Part shown: positions 6,533 to 13,551 of the stretch, one piece after another | Numbering within the stretch: position 1 is the first letter of the stretch | Layout: the number at the start of each line of letters is the position of its first letter | Assembly (NCBI GenBank): GCA_029239935.1 | Contig: JARBTY010000063.1 | Location: 1 to 13,551, forward strand | DNA: 13,551 nt | Source: Clostridia bacterium | Lineage (GTDB): Bacteria; Bacillota_A; Clostridia; Lachnospirales; Cellulosilyticaceae | Reading direction: 5' to 3' | The notes under the pieces: generated by a model | Told to the model about the DNA's origin: nothing | The model's database searches: none | Seen by the model: the letters and a program-made list of their open reading frames with translations, nothing else | Position numbers and translations under genes: made by a program

Positions 6533-7540
6533 ATGTTTAGTATAGGGGACTATGTGGTTAGGGTATCTTATGGCAGAGATATATTATTTCGTATAACATA
6601 CATTTCGCCCAATCAAGTAGCTAGATTGAAGGGCATATCTTACCGAGTAGTAGCGGATGCACCCATGACAGACTTAGAACTGGCAGATGGGATGCGGTTT
6701 ACCAATCAGGAAACAAGTATTATGAATATGGTCCAGCAGAATATTGAAAGGATTATTAAACAAAGGGAGGATGATAAAAAAGGGAAGCTGCCAAGATTTC
6801 AAAAAACAGGCACAGTACTCCATATAGATGGAGATGTTTTTTACCTTAATTTGTGTCTTAAATACTACCAAACCCTAGATATACCAGCTATAGGGGAACA
6901 TGTGATGGAATCTGAACAGCCCAAGAAAATAAGGCATCTTATTGAAAAATACTCACCGGATATATTGGTGCTGACGGGGCATGATTCTCTGAATAAGCAT
7001 CATAAAAGTCTATATGATGTTAATGAATATAGAAATTCAAGCTATTTTATAGAGGCTGTAAAAAGAGCGAGAGTGATAAGACCAAGTATGGATAATCTGG
7101 TGATCTTTGCAGGGGCTTGCCAATCTTATTTTGAAGGGATATTAGCAGCAGGTGCTGATTTTGCGGCATCTCCTGGAAGGGTTCTTATTCATGCCTTAGA
7201 TCCGGTTTTTATAGTTGAGAAAGTAGCACAGTGTCCATTTCATCATGTTTTGTCTATAGAGGAAGCACTGGAAAACACCATTACAAAATTTAATGGTTTA
7301 GGCGGGTATGAAATAATAGGTAAATGCAGAAGAGGGGGGCCGGTTGTAGAAGAGAAGAAGGTGACAAATAAACCTTCAAAACAAACAAAAAAAGAAGAGC
7401 CAGTTAAAGAACTTGATATCGAGAACATGTCAGAGGATGAGATAGATAGAGAACTTAGAAAACCAATATTTACAGATACAGACAAAGAGTTTGAACAAAA
7501 AATGATGGTTTATATGGGAAATACGATGCCCCACCTATAG
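6533..7540 (+). CDS. yabG: Sporulation-specific protease YabG
   Basis: YabG is a cysteine-type protease that trims spore coat proteins in the mother cell; in C. difficile it also processes the germination factors CspBA and pre-pro-SleC. The family signature is intact. It has an N-terminal small beta domain (MFSIGDYVVRVSYGRDILF, residues 1-19; RVVADAP 38-44), VLHIDGD (95-101), DILVLTGHD (143-151), the EYRNSSYF segment (165-172), IFAGACQSYFEGI (191-203), and ASPGRVLIHALDPV (212-225). The GHD and GACQS segments (Asp/His 149-151, Cys196) are the likely catalytic centre. At 335 residues it is about 45 longer than B. subtilis YabG; the extra part is a Lys/Glu-rich tail after RRGGP (266-270). The ATG has AGAGGTG seven bases upstream. 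sipL follows after about 200 bases. A SigK-like box (CATAGTAAT at 6496) upstream is too weak to call. Confidence 0.96.
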   Translation: MFSIGDYVVRVSYGRDILFRITYISPNQVARLKGISYRVVADAPMTDLELADGMRFTNQETSIMNMVQQNIERIIKQREDDKKGKLPRFQKTGTVLHIDGDVFYLNLCLKYYQTLDIPAIGEHVMESEQPKKIRHLIEKYSPDILVLTGHDSLNKHHKSLYDVNEYRNSSYFIEAVKRARVIRPSMDNLVIFAGACQSYFEGILAAGADFAASPGRVLIHALDPVFIVEKVAQCPFHHVLSIEEALENTITKFNGLGGYEIIGKCRRGGPVVEEKKVTNKPSKQTKKEEPVKELDIENMSEDEIDRELRKPIFTDTDKEFEQKMMVYMGNTMPHL

Positions 7541-7576
7541 AAAGAACCCATTAAGCGGTTCTTTATTATAGGTGGG
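7530..7576 (+). terminator. Two-part hairpin spanning the yabG stop codon, probable terminator
   Basis: The inner stem pairs AAAGAACC (7541-7548) with GGTTCTTT (7557-7564). The outer stem pairs CCCACCTATA (7530-7539) with TATAGGTGGG (7567-7576), with a small internal loop between them. The outer arm uses the last codons and stop of yabG. The T-rich stretch lies between the two right arms (CTTTATTATA), so the inner stem alone could terminate transcription, while the full structure would cap the messenger 3' end. Confidence 0.65.
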
Positions 7577-7676
7577 AAAATAAAAGTTTAAGAACTGCTT
7601 TGTAAAAGGAATAATCTTTAAAACGATAGAATATATATAAAACTAGTATTGGTTAGTCCAATTTTTTAAGAAAAAG

Positions 7677-7706
7677 GCATATTATTTAAAGATGTATACA
7701 TAAACT
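7677..7706 (+). promoter_or_regulatory. SigE-type (mother-cell) promoter of sipL
   Basis: GCATATT (7677-7683) fits the SigE -35 element and CATAAACT (7699-7706) matches the -10 pattern CATACANT at all but one fixed position. The spacer is 15 bases. Transcription would start near 7714, about 25 bases before the gene. sipL is known to be a SigE-regulon gene in C. difficile, which agrees. Confidence 0.65.
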
Positions 7707-7738
7707 TGTATATATAATGCTATAGGAGGGGAATCGAA

Positions 7739-9310
7739 ATGTCAGTAGAACTGATAAGAAAGCCAATCACATTAGATGAAATGACAAAAAGAGAGAGCGT
7801 GCAAGCAATTAAAGAACGTGACATGATTGTACCAGATGGAAAACCTGACATGCAAAGAATACTTCAAGTAGACGGCAAGATCACAATAGATCAGCTAGAT
7901 GTCAGTCAAGATAGAATCATGTATAGAGGTAAAATAGATGTAGGAGTTCTTTATACAACAGAGAATAATCCCAATGTGGTCTATACAATGAAAGGAAACA
8001 TTCCATTAGAAGATTTCGTTATTCTAGATGGTGTGGATAAAGATCAGCGGGTTGACTTTGAATACAACATAGAGCATATGAGTTATCATATTTTAAATGA
8101 AAGAAAGTTAAACGTAAAGGCCATTATGCAAATAGATGCAGCGGCTACAAGAAGTAAACAGACAACAGTCATAGCTGGAATAGATACAGAAAGTGCTGTT
8201 GAGGTTAGAGAAGCTCAAATCGAAGTGATTACTCTTGGCACAGAAAAAGAAGATAGGCTGATGGTCAGAGAAGACTTAACTGTTATGCAGTCTAAGCCCA
8301 GCATAGGAGAAATTTTAAAGACTTATGTGCAGCTTCAGGAGGAACAAGTTAAGAGAACTGAATCGGAGCTGTTGTACAATGGAATCATTGAGGTTAACAC
8401 GTTATATAAAGCCGTAGGAGGAGACGATACGGTAGATATGGTTAATCATAGGGTGCCTTTTGAGGGTAGAATTGAGATGCCAAAGGACGAGGGAGAGCTC
8501 TTTTGGGATTGCACCTTAAATGTTTTACCTTCTTATATACAGGTGACACCGGATTATGATGGAGAAGACAGGATTATGGAAGCTGAGTTTATTGTGGTGG
8601 CCAGATACAACAAGTTTAACCGGGTTGTGCAGCCTACCATATCTGACTTGTATTGTCCAGGGAAAAGGGTAACAACTAAAGAGAAATCATTGGAGTATAT
8701 GAATTTATACAATAGAATGCACTTGTCTGTTCCTAAAAAAGAAGCTATTTTAATAGAAAACATCTCACCAGAGAACAATGAGATATTCAGCGTGACTATA
8801 AAACCTAATATAGAAGAAAAGATTATATTGGATGACAAGCTGACAATTAGAGGGGCACTGGAAATAAAGACTGTGTACATATCAAAAGAAATAGGCAATA
8901 TTATAGACACAGCCGTTAATATTATACCGTTTTCTCAGGAGATGGAAGTAAAGGGGATTACCAGTAAAGCGATGGTAACACCAAGAGTTGTGGCAAAGGA
9001 TATTAAAGTGTATTCGCAGACAAGACAAGAGGTTGTTGTGGAATACCTATTAGATTATATAGCAGAAATCTATACAAAAAATGCATTTAATATTTTAGAA
9101 GAAATTGATTTAGAAGATATGACCAAAGAAGAGCTGGATAGCTATCCAAGTATGACGGTTTATCAAGTAAGAAAAGGTGATTCACTTTGGGATTTGGCTA
9201 AAAGATTTAACACTTCGGTTAAAGACATTCAAGAAATCAACGGCATTGATATGAGTGATGGCCTTCACCAAGGGCAGAAGTTGATTATACTTAAAAAAAT
9301 AAAGTTTTAA
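7739..9310 (+). CDS. sipL: SpoIVA-interacting coat morphogenesis protein SipL (DUF3794 x3 plus LysM)
   Basis: SipL joins the basement-layer ATPase SpoIVA to the forming coat around the forespore; without it the C. difficile coat does not attach. The 523-residue length is close to the C. difficile protein. Three SPOCS/DUF3794 repeats lie near residues 35-130, 185-290 and 335-445; the first includes VPDGKPDMQRILQVDGKITI (31-50) and the second SKPSIGEILK (185-194). A C-terminal LysM domain (473-518) has VYQVRKGDSLWDLAKRFNTS (474-493) and GLHQGQKLIIL (508-518). The LysM domain is the part that contacts SpoIVA, and the Trp in GDSLW (484) falls in its conserved first helix. There is no signal peptide, as expected for a mother-cell cytosolic protein. 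AGGAGGGG seven bases before the ATG fixes the start. The gene is monocistronic, with its own SigE-like promoter and terminator. Confidence 0.95.
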   Translation: MSVELIRKPITLDEMTKRESVQAIKERDMIVPDGKPDMQRILQVDGKITIDQLDVSQDRIMYRGKIDVGVLYTTENNPNVVYTMKGNIPLEDFVILDGVDKDQRVDFEYNIEHMSYHILNERKLNVKAIMQIDAAATRSKQTTVIAGIDTESAVEVREAQIEVITLGTEKEDRLMVREDLTVMQSKPSIGEILKTYVQLQEEQVKRTESELLYNGIIEVNTLYKAVGGDDTVDMVNHRVPFEGRIEMPKDEGELFWDCTLNVLPSYIQVTPDYDGEDRIMEAEFIVVARYNKFNRVVQPTISDLYCPGKRVTTKEKSLEYMNLYNRMHLSVPKKEAILIENISPENNEIFSVTIKPNIEEKIILDDKLTIRGALEIKTVYISKEIGNIIDTAVNIIPFSQEMEVKGITSKAMVTPRVVAKDIKVYSQTRQEVVVEYLLDYIAEIYTKNAFNILEEIDLEDMTKEELDSYPSMTVYQVRKGDSLWDLAKRFNTSVKDIQEINGIDMSDGLHQGQKLIILKKIKF

Positions 9311-9316
9311 TAATAT

Positions 9317-9361
9317 AAAAGAGTTCTAGGTAAACTAAAGGTATACCGGAGCTCTTTTTTT
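9317..9361 (+). terminator. Intrinsic terminator of sipL
   Basis: AAAAGAG (9317-9323) pairs with CTCTTTT (9352-9358). The stem continues inward through TTCTAGGTA against TACCGGAG with two G-T pairs and one bulged A, and a run of T follows to 9361. Confidence 0.88.
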
Positions 9362-9362
9362 G

Positions 9363-9378
9363 TACTGTGTATACAGTA
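9363..9378. promoter_or_regulatory. Short inverted repeat upstream of the ispE promoter, possible operator
   Basis: TACTGT (9363-9368) and ACAGTA (9373-9378) are reverse complements four bases apart and include a central GTATAC. The repeat ends 12 bases before the -35 box. GntR-family operators are often short palindromes of this kind and a GntR gene is in this operon, but the link is only positional. Confidence 0.3.
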
Positions 9379-9390
9379 AGTGCATTTTAA

Positions 9391-9419
9391 TTGACTTAGG
9401 ATTTAGCTAAGCTTATAAT
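9391..9419 (+). promoter_or_regulatory. SigA-type promoter of ispE-gntR
   Basis: TTGACT (9391-9396), a 17-base spacer and a perfect TATAAT (9414-9419) make this the strongest vegetative promoter in the window. The start point would be near 9426, about 35 bases before ispE. Confidence 0.88.
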
Positions 9420-9459
9420 AGAACAAATAAGAAGCATGTATTAGAGTAGAGGAGATAGT

Positions 9460-10365
9460 ATGAACTCAATTATATTAAAAGGAAGAGGTAAAATCAACTT
9501 AACATTGGATGTAGTTGGGAAAAGGGCAAATGGATATCATGATCTGCGAATGATTATGCAGACGATTAACTTATACGATACGCTGCATATAAGAAAAACG
9601 AGAGCAGCAGGTATCCGAGTAGGAGCTAACTATGCCTGGCTCCCTACTAATGAAAAAAATATAGCTTATAGAGCCGCTCAGCTTTTTTTTGAAGAGACAC
9701 AGATAAAAGGCGGCATAGCTATAGAAATCACAAAAAGGATACCGGTAGCAGCAGGACTGGCTGGGGGGAGTGCAGATGCAGCGGCTACACTGGTAGGGCT
9801 TAATAGATTGTACGAGACCAGATATTCAAGGCAGCAGCTTATGGAGATGGGGCTGAAACTCGGAGCAGATGTACCTTTTTGTATATTACGAGGTACTGTA
9901 CTTGCAGAAGGAATAGGGGAAGAGCTTACACCCCTAACACCTATGATGCATACACATATTCTTCTAGTTAAGCCGCCTGTCAGCGTGTCAACAGCATTGG
10001 TGTACAATAATCTGGATTTAAGTGCGATTCAAAATCACCCGCGCACAGAAGAAATGATACAAGCTATCCAAGATAAGGACTTATATAAGATAGCTGGTCA
10101 TATGGTTAATGTATTAGAAGGGGTTACAATTCCAATGTATCCTATTATACAAGATATCAAAGATGATCTGGTAAAACATGGAGCAGTGGGGGCTATGATG
10201 AGTGGTAGTGGTTCAACAGTATTTGGGCTTTTTGAGAGTAAAGAAAAAGCCCATGCCGCAGCGGGGTATTTTAAGATGCAGCGCAGCATAAGAGATGTGT
10301 ATATAACCACTACGTATTGTAAAACGCAAAAAGGGGTGTACGTGAATGATAGAAGATACTTATAG
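9460..10365 (+). CDS. ispE: 4-diphosphocytidyl-2-C-methyl-D-erythritol kinase (IspE)
   Basis: IspE phosphorylates 4-diphosphocytidyl-methylerythritol with ATP, the fourth step of the MEP (non-mevalonate) pathway to isoprenoid precursors in the cytoplasm. It is a GHMP kinase. GRGKINLTLDVVGKRANGYH (residues 8-27) carries the active-site Lys11 and substrate-binding residues. The glycine-rich phosphate loop is PVAAGLAGGSADAAATL (95-111). LGADVPFC (134-141) supplies catalytic Asp137, and MSGSGSTVFGLF (247-258) is the third GHMP motif. At 301 residues it is somewhat longer than the usual 280-290, with the extra at the C-terminus (CKTQKGVYVNDRRYL), encoded partly over the next gene. AGAGGAGAT before the ATG supports the start. 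The last 20 bases overlap the GntR gene, so the two are probably translationally coupled. Confidence 0.97.
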   Translation: MNSIILKGRGKINLTLDVVGKRANGYHDLRMIMQTINLYDTLHIRKTRAAGIRVGANYAWLPTNEKNIAYRAAQLFFEETQIKGGIAIEITKRIPVAAGLAGGSADAAATLVGLNRLYETRYSRQQLMEMGLKLGADVPFCILRGTVLAEGIGEELTPLTPMMHTHILLVKPPVSVSTALVYNNLDLSAIQNHPRTEEMIQAIQDKDLYKIAGHMVNVLEGVTIPMYPIIQDIKDDLVKHGAVGAMMSGSGSTVFGLFESKEKAHAAAGYFKMQRSIRDVYITTTYCKTQKGVYVNDRRYL

Positions 10366-11041
10366 CATGAAAATTAATGAGTATTTACCGCTTAGGGATA
10401 TAGTGTTTCAAACCCTAAGAAAGGCAATCTTAACAGGTGAACTAGAACCAGGTGAAAGATTGATGGAAATACAGCTAGGAGAAAAATTAGGCGTAAGCAG
10501 GACCCCCATAAGAGAGGCTATAAGAAAACTAGAGCTTGAAGGTTTGGTTATTATGGTGCCCAGAAAAGGTGCTCAGGTTGCCCATTTTACTGAAAAAGAT
10601 ATACAAGATGTTCTTGAAGTAAGAGCAGCCTTAGAGGCGCTCGCGGCAAAAATAGCCTGTAAGAGAATGGATGACAGGTCGTTCTTAAAGTTGCAGCTGG
10701 CTATCACTGAATATGACTATGCAGCCAGAGATAAAGATATTGAAACAATGATTGAAAAAGACGTGGAATTTCACGAAACCATATTTAATGCTTCTCAAAA
10801 TGATAAACTTATTCAACTATTTAACAACTTAAGAGAACAAGTTCATAGATACCGTATCGCATATCTTAAAAATACAGGTGAAAGTGACGCCGTCCATGCA
10901 GAGCATCTTGCTTTGCTTGAAGCACTTAAAAGAAGAGATGAAGACTTAGCAGAGGACATAGCAGCCAAACACATTCAGACCCAATGCGTGTCCATTATGC
11001 GTTTTATTAGAAGTAAGGCTTCAGAAGAAGTTCACGAATAA
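10346..11041 (+). CDS. GntR-family transcriptional regulator, FCD (FadR-type) subfamily
   Basis: This is a cytoplasmic DNA-binding repressor or activator whose ligand is unknown. Residues 14-80 form the winged helix-turn-helix: LRKAILTGELEPGERL (24-39), then LGEKLGVSRTPIREAIRKLE (44-63), followed by the wing (GLVIMVPRKGAQV). Residues 84-213 are an all-helical FCD ligand domain. It keeps a four-residue metal site typical of the family: Asp139 and His143 in EKDVEFHETIF, His187 in HAEHLALL, and His209 in AAKHI. Such sites usually help bind small carboxylic acids. The ATG overlaps the end of ispE and has AAGGGGTG seven bases upstream; a second Met at codon 8 is a less likely start. In B. subtilis the regulator after ispE is PurR, a different family, so the position does not reveal the target. 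Autoregulation is possible. Confidence 0.93.
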   Translation: MIEDTYSMKINEYLPLRDIVFQTLRKAILTGELEPGERLMEIQLGEKLGVSRTPIREAIRKLELEGLVIMVPRKGAQVAHFTEKDIQDVLEVRAALEALAAKIACKRMDDRSFLKLQLAITEYDYAARDKDIETMIEKDVEFHETIFNASQNDKLIQLFNNLREQVHRYRIAYLKNTGESDAVHAEHLALLEALKRRDEDLAEDIAAKHIQTQCVSIMRFIRSKASEEVHE

Positions 11042-11045
11042 ATAC

Positions 11046-11085
11046 AGAAAAGACAATTTTTATCTTTATAAGAATTGTCTTTTCT
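11046..11085 (+). terminator. Intrinsic terminator of ispE-gntR
   Basis: AGAAAAGACAATT (11046-11058) pairs perfectly over 13 bases with AATTGTCTTTTCT (11073-11085), around a 14-base loop. It begins five bases after the stop codon. The T tract lies in the right arm. Confidence 0.87.
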
Positions 11086-11124
11086 TGTGTATATCCCATG
11101 AAAATACAGGAGAAGCAGTTTTAT

Positions 11125-11138
11125 AATTTCTAGAAATT
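11125..11138. promoter_or_regulatory. 14-base perfect palindrome in the pgm leader, possible operator
   Basis: AATTTCTAGAAATT is its own reverse complement and lies about 85 bases before the phosphohexomutase gene. TATGAT (11141-11146) just after it could be a -10 box, but no good -35 accompanies it. In AT-rich DNA such a palindrome can arise by chance. Confidence 0.3.
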
Positions 11139-11223
11139 TATATGATAGTATTAAAGGGTAATCGGTGATAAAATAAATAAAGAATGATAAAGTACAAAGG
11201 TCTATTTCAAGGAGGAAAGTTAT

Positions 11224-12942
11224 ATGAATTATAAAGATATGTATCAAATGTGGCTAGATAGCGAGGCAATTGATAGTTCTGTTAAAGCTGAATTGAAGGC
11301 ACTTGTCAGTGAAAAGGAAATAGAAGATAGGTTTTATAAAAGTCTTGAATTTGGTACAGGAGGGCTGAGAGGAAAGATTGCAGCGGGTACTAATAGAATT
11401 AATATCTATACAGTGGCAAAGGCAACACAAGGACTTGCAAGATATTTAACAACAACCTTTAAAGATCCAAGTATTTGTATTGCATATGATTCTAGAAATA
11501 TGTCAGATGTGTTTGCAGAAACAGCAGCTAAAGTGTTAGCAGGAAATGGCATAAAGGTTTACTTGTATGAAAGTCTTCGTCCGACACCGATGCTTTCCTT
11601 TGCAGTAAGACATATGGCTGCGCAGGCAGGGATTGTTATTACAGCATCTCACAACCCCAAAGAATATAATGGCTATAAAGTATATGGCAGTGATGGTGGA
11701 CAGATTACAGATGATGCTGCAAAAGAAATCTTAAGGTATATTGATGAAACAGACCTCTTTAATGGCATCAGGCAAGTAGAGCTTAACAAAGCAGTTGAAA
11801 AAGACCTTCTTGTATATATAGGAGAAGAAGTAGATAAGGCGTATTACAAACAGGTTGCAGAGCTGGTTGTGAGAAAAGAGCTGGTAAAAGAAAAAGCTTC
11901 AGAGCTAAGGGTTATTTATACACCGATACATGGCAGTGGTAATATTCCTGTAAGAACCATGCTTGAAAACTTAGGATTTACAGATGTACAGGTAGTTCCT
12001 GAACAAGAAAAGCCAGATGGTAATTTTCCGACAGCACCTTATCCAAATCCAGAAAACCCTCAAGTCTTTAGCCTTGCAATAGAGCTGGCAAAGGATGTAA
12101 GTCCAGATCTTATTTTTGGAACAGATCCTGACTGCGATAGGATAGGCGTTGTAGTAAAAGAAGACAGCGGTGAGTACAAGGTTTTATCAGGTAACCAAGT
12201 GGGGGTACTGCTTTCTGATTATATGCTCAGTGCACGGCAAGAAGAGGGGATATTGACTGGTAAAGATACCATTATCAAAACAATTGTTACCACAGAGATG
12301 GTAAGAGTTATAACAGAAGCATACGGAGTAGGTCTTATAGATGTTCTCACAGGCTTTAAATATATTGGTGAAAAAATAGAAGAATTTGAAAAGACAGGTT
12401 CTCGCAAGTTTGTTTTAGGTTTTGAAGAAAGTTATGGTTATTTGGCAGGTGGTTTTGTAAGAGATAAAGATGCCGTTATTGCAGCGGTACTTATTGCGGA
12501 GATGGCGCTTTATTATAAAACAAAGGGCAAAAACTTATCACAAGCACTTAGTGACTTATTTGAAAAGTATGGGTATTACAAAGAGCATCTTATTTCTATC
12601 GAAATGGAAGGCAAAGACGGACAGGAAAAAATTGCAGGTATCATTGCAGAACTAAGAGACAATGCCCCGAGGCAGGTAGGCGAAACAAAAATTACCCTAG
12701 CAGAAGATTATCAGTTGTCTCAAAGATACAACAGAGATGAAAACAGCATAGAGTCTATCAATCTCCCAAAATCAAATGTCATTAAATTTATTTTAGAAGA
12801 TAAAAGTTGGTTTGTTGTAAGGCCATCAGGAACAGAACCTAAAATTAAAATTTATGCTTCCGTAGTAGGGACAACAGAGGCGATGGCAGAAGAAAAATTA
12901 GAACAATTAATTAAGGATATCAATATATTACTTAATTTATAA
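11224..12942 (+). CDS. Alpha-D-phosphohexomutase (phosphoglucomutase/phosphomannomutase)
   Basis: This cytoplasmic enzyme moves the phosphate between C6 and C1 of glucose or mannose phosphates through a phosphoserine. The four-domain family is complete in 572 residues. GTGGLRG (44-50) is the N-terminal substrate loop, and TASHNPKEYNGYKVYG (140-155) holds the phosphoserine Ser142. GTDPDCDRIG (299-308) gives the Mg ligands Asp301, Asp303 and Asp305. GFEESYGY (399-406) is the sugar-specificity loop, and RPSGTEPKIKIY (533-544) binds the substrate phosphate. The length and GFEESYG motif match the Firmicute PgcA-like group rather than the shorter GlmM or ManB (about 450 residues). AAGGAGG eight bases before the ATG fixes the start. 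The mannose-6-phosphate isomerase gene follows after 18 bases, so work on mannose phosphates is plausible beside glucose 1-phosphate/6-phosphate exchange. Confidence 0.95.
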   Translation: MNYKDMYQMWLDSEAIDSSVKAELKALVSEKEIEDRFYKSLEFGTGGLRGKIAAGTNRINIYTVAKATQGLARYLTTTFKDPSICIAYDSRNMSDVFAETAAKVLAGNGIKVYLYESLRPTPMLSFAVRHMAAQAGIVITASHNPKEYNGYKVYGSDGGQITDDAAKEILRYIDETDLFNGIRQVELNKAVEKDLLVYIGEEVDKAYYKQVAELVVRKELVKEKASELRVIYTPIHGSGNIPVRTMLENLGFTDVQVVPEQEKPDGNFPTAPYPNPENPQVFSLAIELAKDVSPDLIFGTDPDCDRIGVVVKEDSGEYKVLSGNQVGVLLSDYMLSARQEEGILTGKDTIIKTIVTTEMVRVITEAYGVGLIDVLTGFKYIGEKIEEFEKTGSRKFVLGFEESYGYLAGGFVRDKDAVIAAVLIAEMALYYKTKGKNLSQALSDLFEKYGYYKEHLISIEMEGKDGQEKIAGIIAELRDNAPRQVGETKITLAEDYQLSQRYNRDENSIESINLPKSNVIKFILEDKSWFVVRPSGTEPKIKIYASVVGTTEAMAEEKLEQLIKDINILLNL

Positions 12943-12960
12943 TAAAGATTGGAGATAAGG

Positions 12961-13551
12961 ATGCTAAAGCTAAATCCGATATTTAAAGATTATATTTGGG
13001 GAGGGGATAAGCTCAAAGAGCTTTATCATAAGTCCAGTGATCTAGTAAACATAGCAGAAAGCTGGGAGCTCTCAACCCATAAAGATGGCCAATGTGTCAT
13101 AGCTGAAGGGGAATATGCAGGAGAAACGTTATCAAGCTATATCAAGAAAAAAGGTAAAGCGGTATTGGGCGAGAACTGCAGTACAGATGAGGGACTGCCT
13201 ATTCTTATTAAACTGATAGATGCCAAAGATAACTTGTCTGTACAGGTTCATCCAGATGATACTTATGCTGTCAAAAACGAAGGAGATCTGGGCAAAACTG
13301 AAATGTGGTATATACTTGAAGCAGAAAAGGGTGCCCAGCTTATCTATGGATTCAAAAAAGATATCACCAAGGAGGACTTCAAGCAATATATCACAGATAA
13401 TACGTTGACCGATGTGCTTAATGCAGTAAATGTCCAAAAAGGAGATGTGTTTTTTATCAATCCGGGGACTATGCATGCCATAGGTAAAGGGATAATGATT
13501 GCAGAAATCCAGCAAAGCTCAAATGTTACCTATAGAGTATATGACTATGGG
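12961..13551 (+). CDS. manA: Mannose-6-phosphate isomerase, type I (partial, continues past window end)
   Basis: The enzyme interconverts fructose 6-phosphate and mannose 6-phosphate in the cytoplasm. The 197 codons visible are open to the last base, so the 3' end, roughly a third of a ~315-residue Firmicute-type protein, is missing. The N-terminus NPIFKDYIWGGDKL (5-18) and ESWELSTH (33-40) are family signatures. Zinc ligands are all seen: Gln95 and His97 in SVQVHPDD, Glu114 in KTEMWYIL, and His172 in NPGTMHAIG. AEIQQSSNVTYRVYDYG (181-197) is the start of the active-site segment. GGAG six to ten bases before the ATG supports the start. The gene follows the phosphohexomutase by 18 bases with no terminator between, so they share a transcript and together can supply mannose 1-phosphate. 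Confidence 0.95.
   Translation, partial: MLKLNPIFKDYIWGGDKLKELYHKSSDLVNIAESWELSTHKDGQCVIAEGEYAGETLSSYIKKKGKAVLGENCSTDEGLPILIKLIDAKDNLSVQVHPDDTYAVKNEGDLGKTEMWYILEAEKGAQLIYGFKKDITKEDFKQYITDNTLTDVLNAVNVQKGDVFFINPGTMHAIGKGIMIAEIQQSSNVTYRVYDYG

Noticed and set aside
9678..10310. Two minus-strand frames opposite ispE
   Set aside because: They are antisense shadows of a fully conserved GHMP kinase gene and lack ribosome sites.
11085..11223. SigA promoter for the phosphohexomutase gene
   Set aside because: TATGAT and TAAAAT can serve as -10 boxes but neither has a credible -35 at the right distance, so no promoter is called.
13132..13515. 127-codon minus-strand frame near the window end
   Set aside because: It lies entirely opposite the manA gene, which has full zinc-ligand motifs, and has no family resemblance of its own.

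Overview
The window looks like chromosomal DNA of a low-GC, endospore-forming Firmicute of class Clostridia. The evidence is strong AGGAGG-type ribosome sites, AT-rich spacers, and a run of spore genes whose coat-anchoring protein is the clostridial SipL type rather than a Bacillus set. A lachnospiral relative such as Cellulosilyticum is a guess from overall flavour only.

Layout. Positions 1-409 carry no convincing gene. They hold a ~200-base imperfect inverted repeat (47-248) and the terminator of the operon to its right. On the minus strand, 410-2623 is a three-gene polar amino-acid ABC importer read in the order binding protein, permease, ATPase, with its own SigA-type promoter. Just upstream on the same strand is a separately terminated single-gene unit for a membrane-anchored DUF4340 protein (2764-3717).

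The plus strand from 3925 on holds a CotS-like kinase-fold coat protein, a one-pass membrane protein with three PEGA repeats, the sporulation protease YabG, and SipL, the LysM protein that links SpoIVA to the coat. ispE (isoprenoid precursor kinase) and an overlapping FCD-type GntR regulator follow. The order yabG - spore gene(s) - ispE - regulator parallels the B. subtilis yabG-veg-sspF-ispE-purR neighbourhood, with sipL in place of veg and sspF. Last come a phosphohexomutase gene and the 5' part of a type I mannose-6-phosphate isomerase gene, which runs off the window end. Together these two could make mannose 1-phosphate from fructose 6-phosphate.

Intrinsic terminators stand after most units, often directly before the next promoter, so most genes here seem to be separate transcription units; the exceptions are the ABC operon, ispE-gntR and pgm-manA. 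Sequences resembling SigE (mother-cell) promoters precede sipL and, less clearly, the CotS-like gene. ispE and the ABC operon have SigA-type promoters. No CRISPR array, tRNA, rRNA, transposase or clearly new defence system was seen. The least explained items are the 47-248 inverted repeat, the PEGA membrane protein, and the degenerate kinase motifs of the CotS-like protein.
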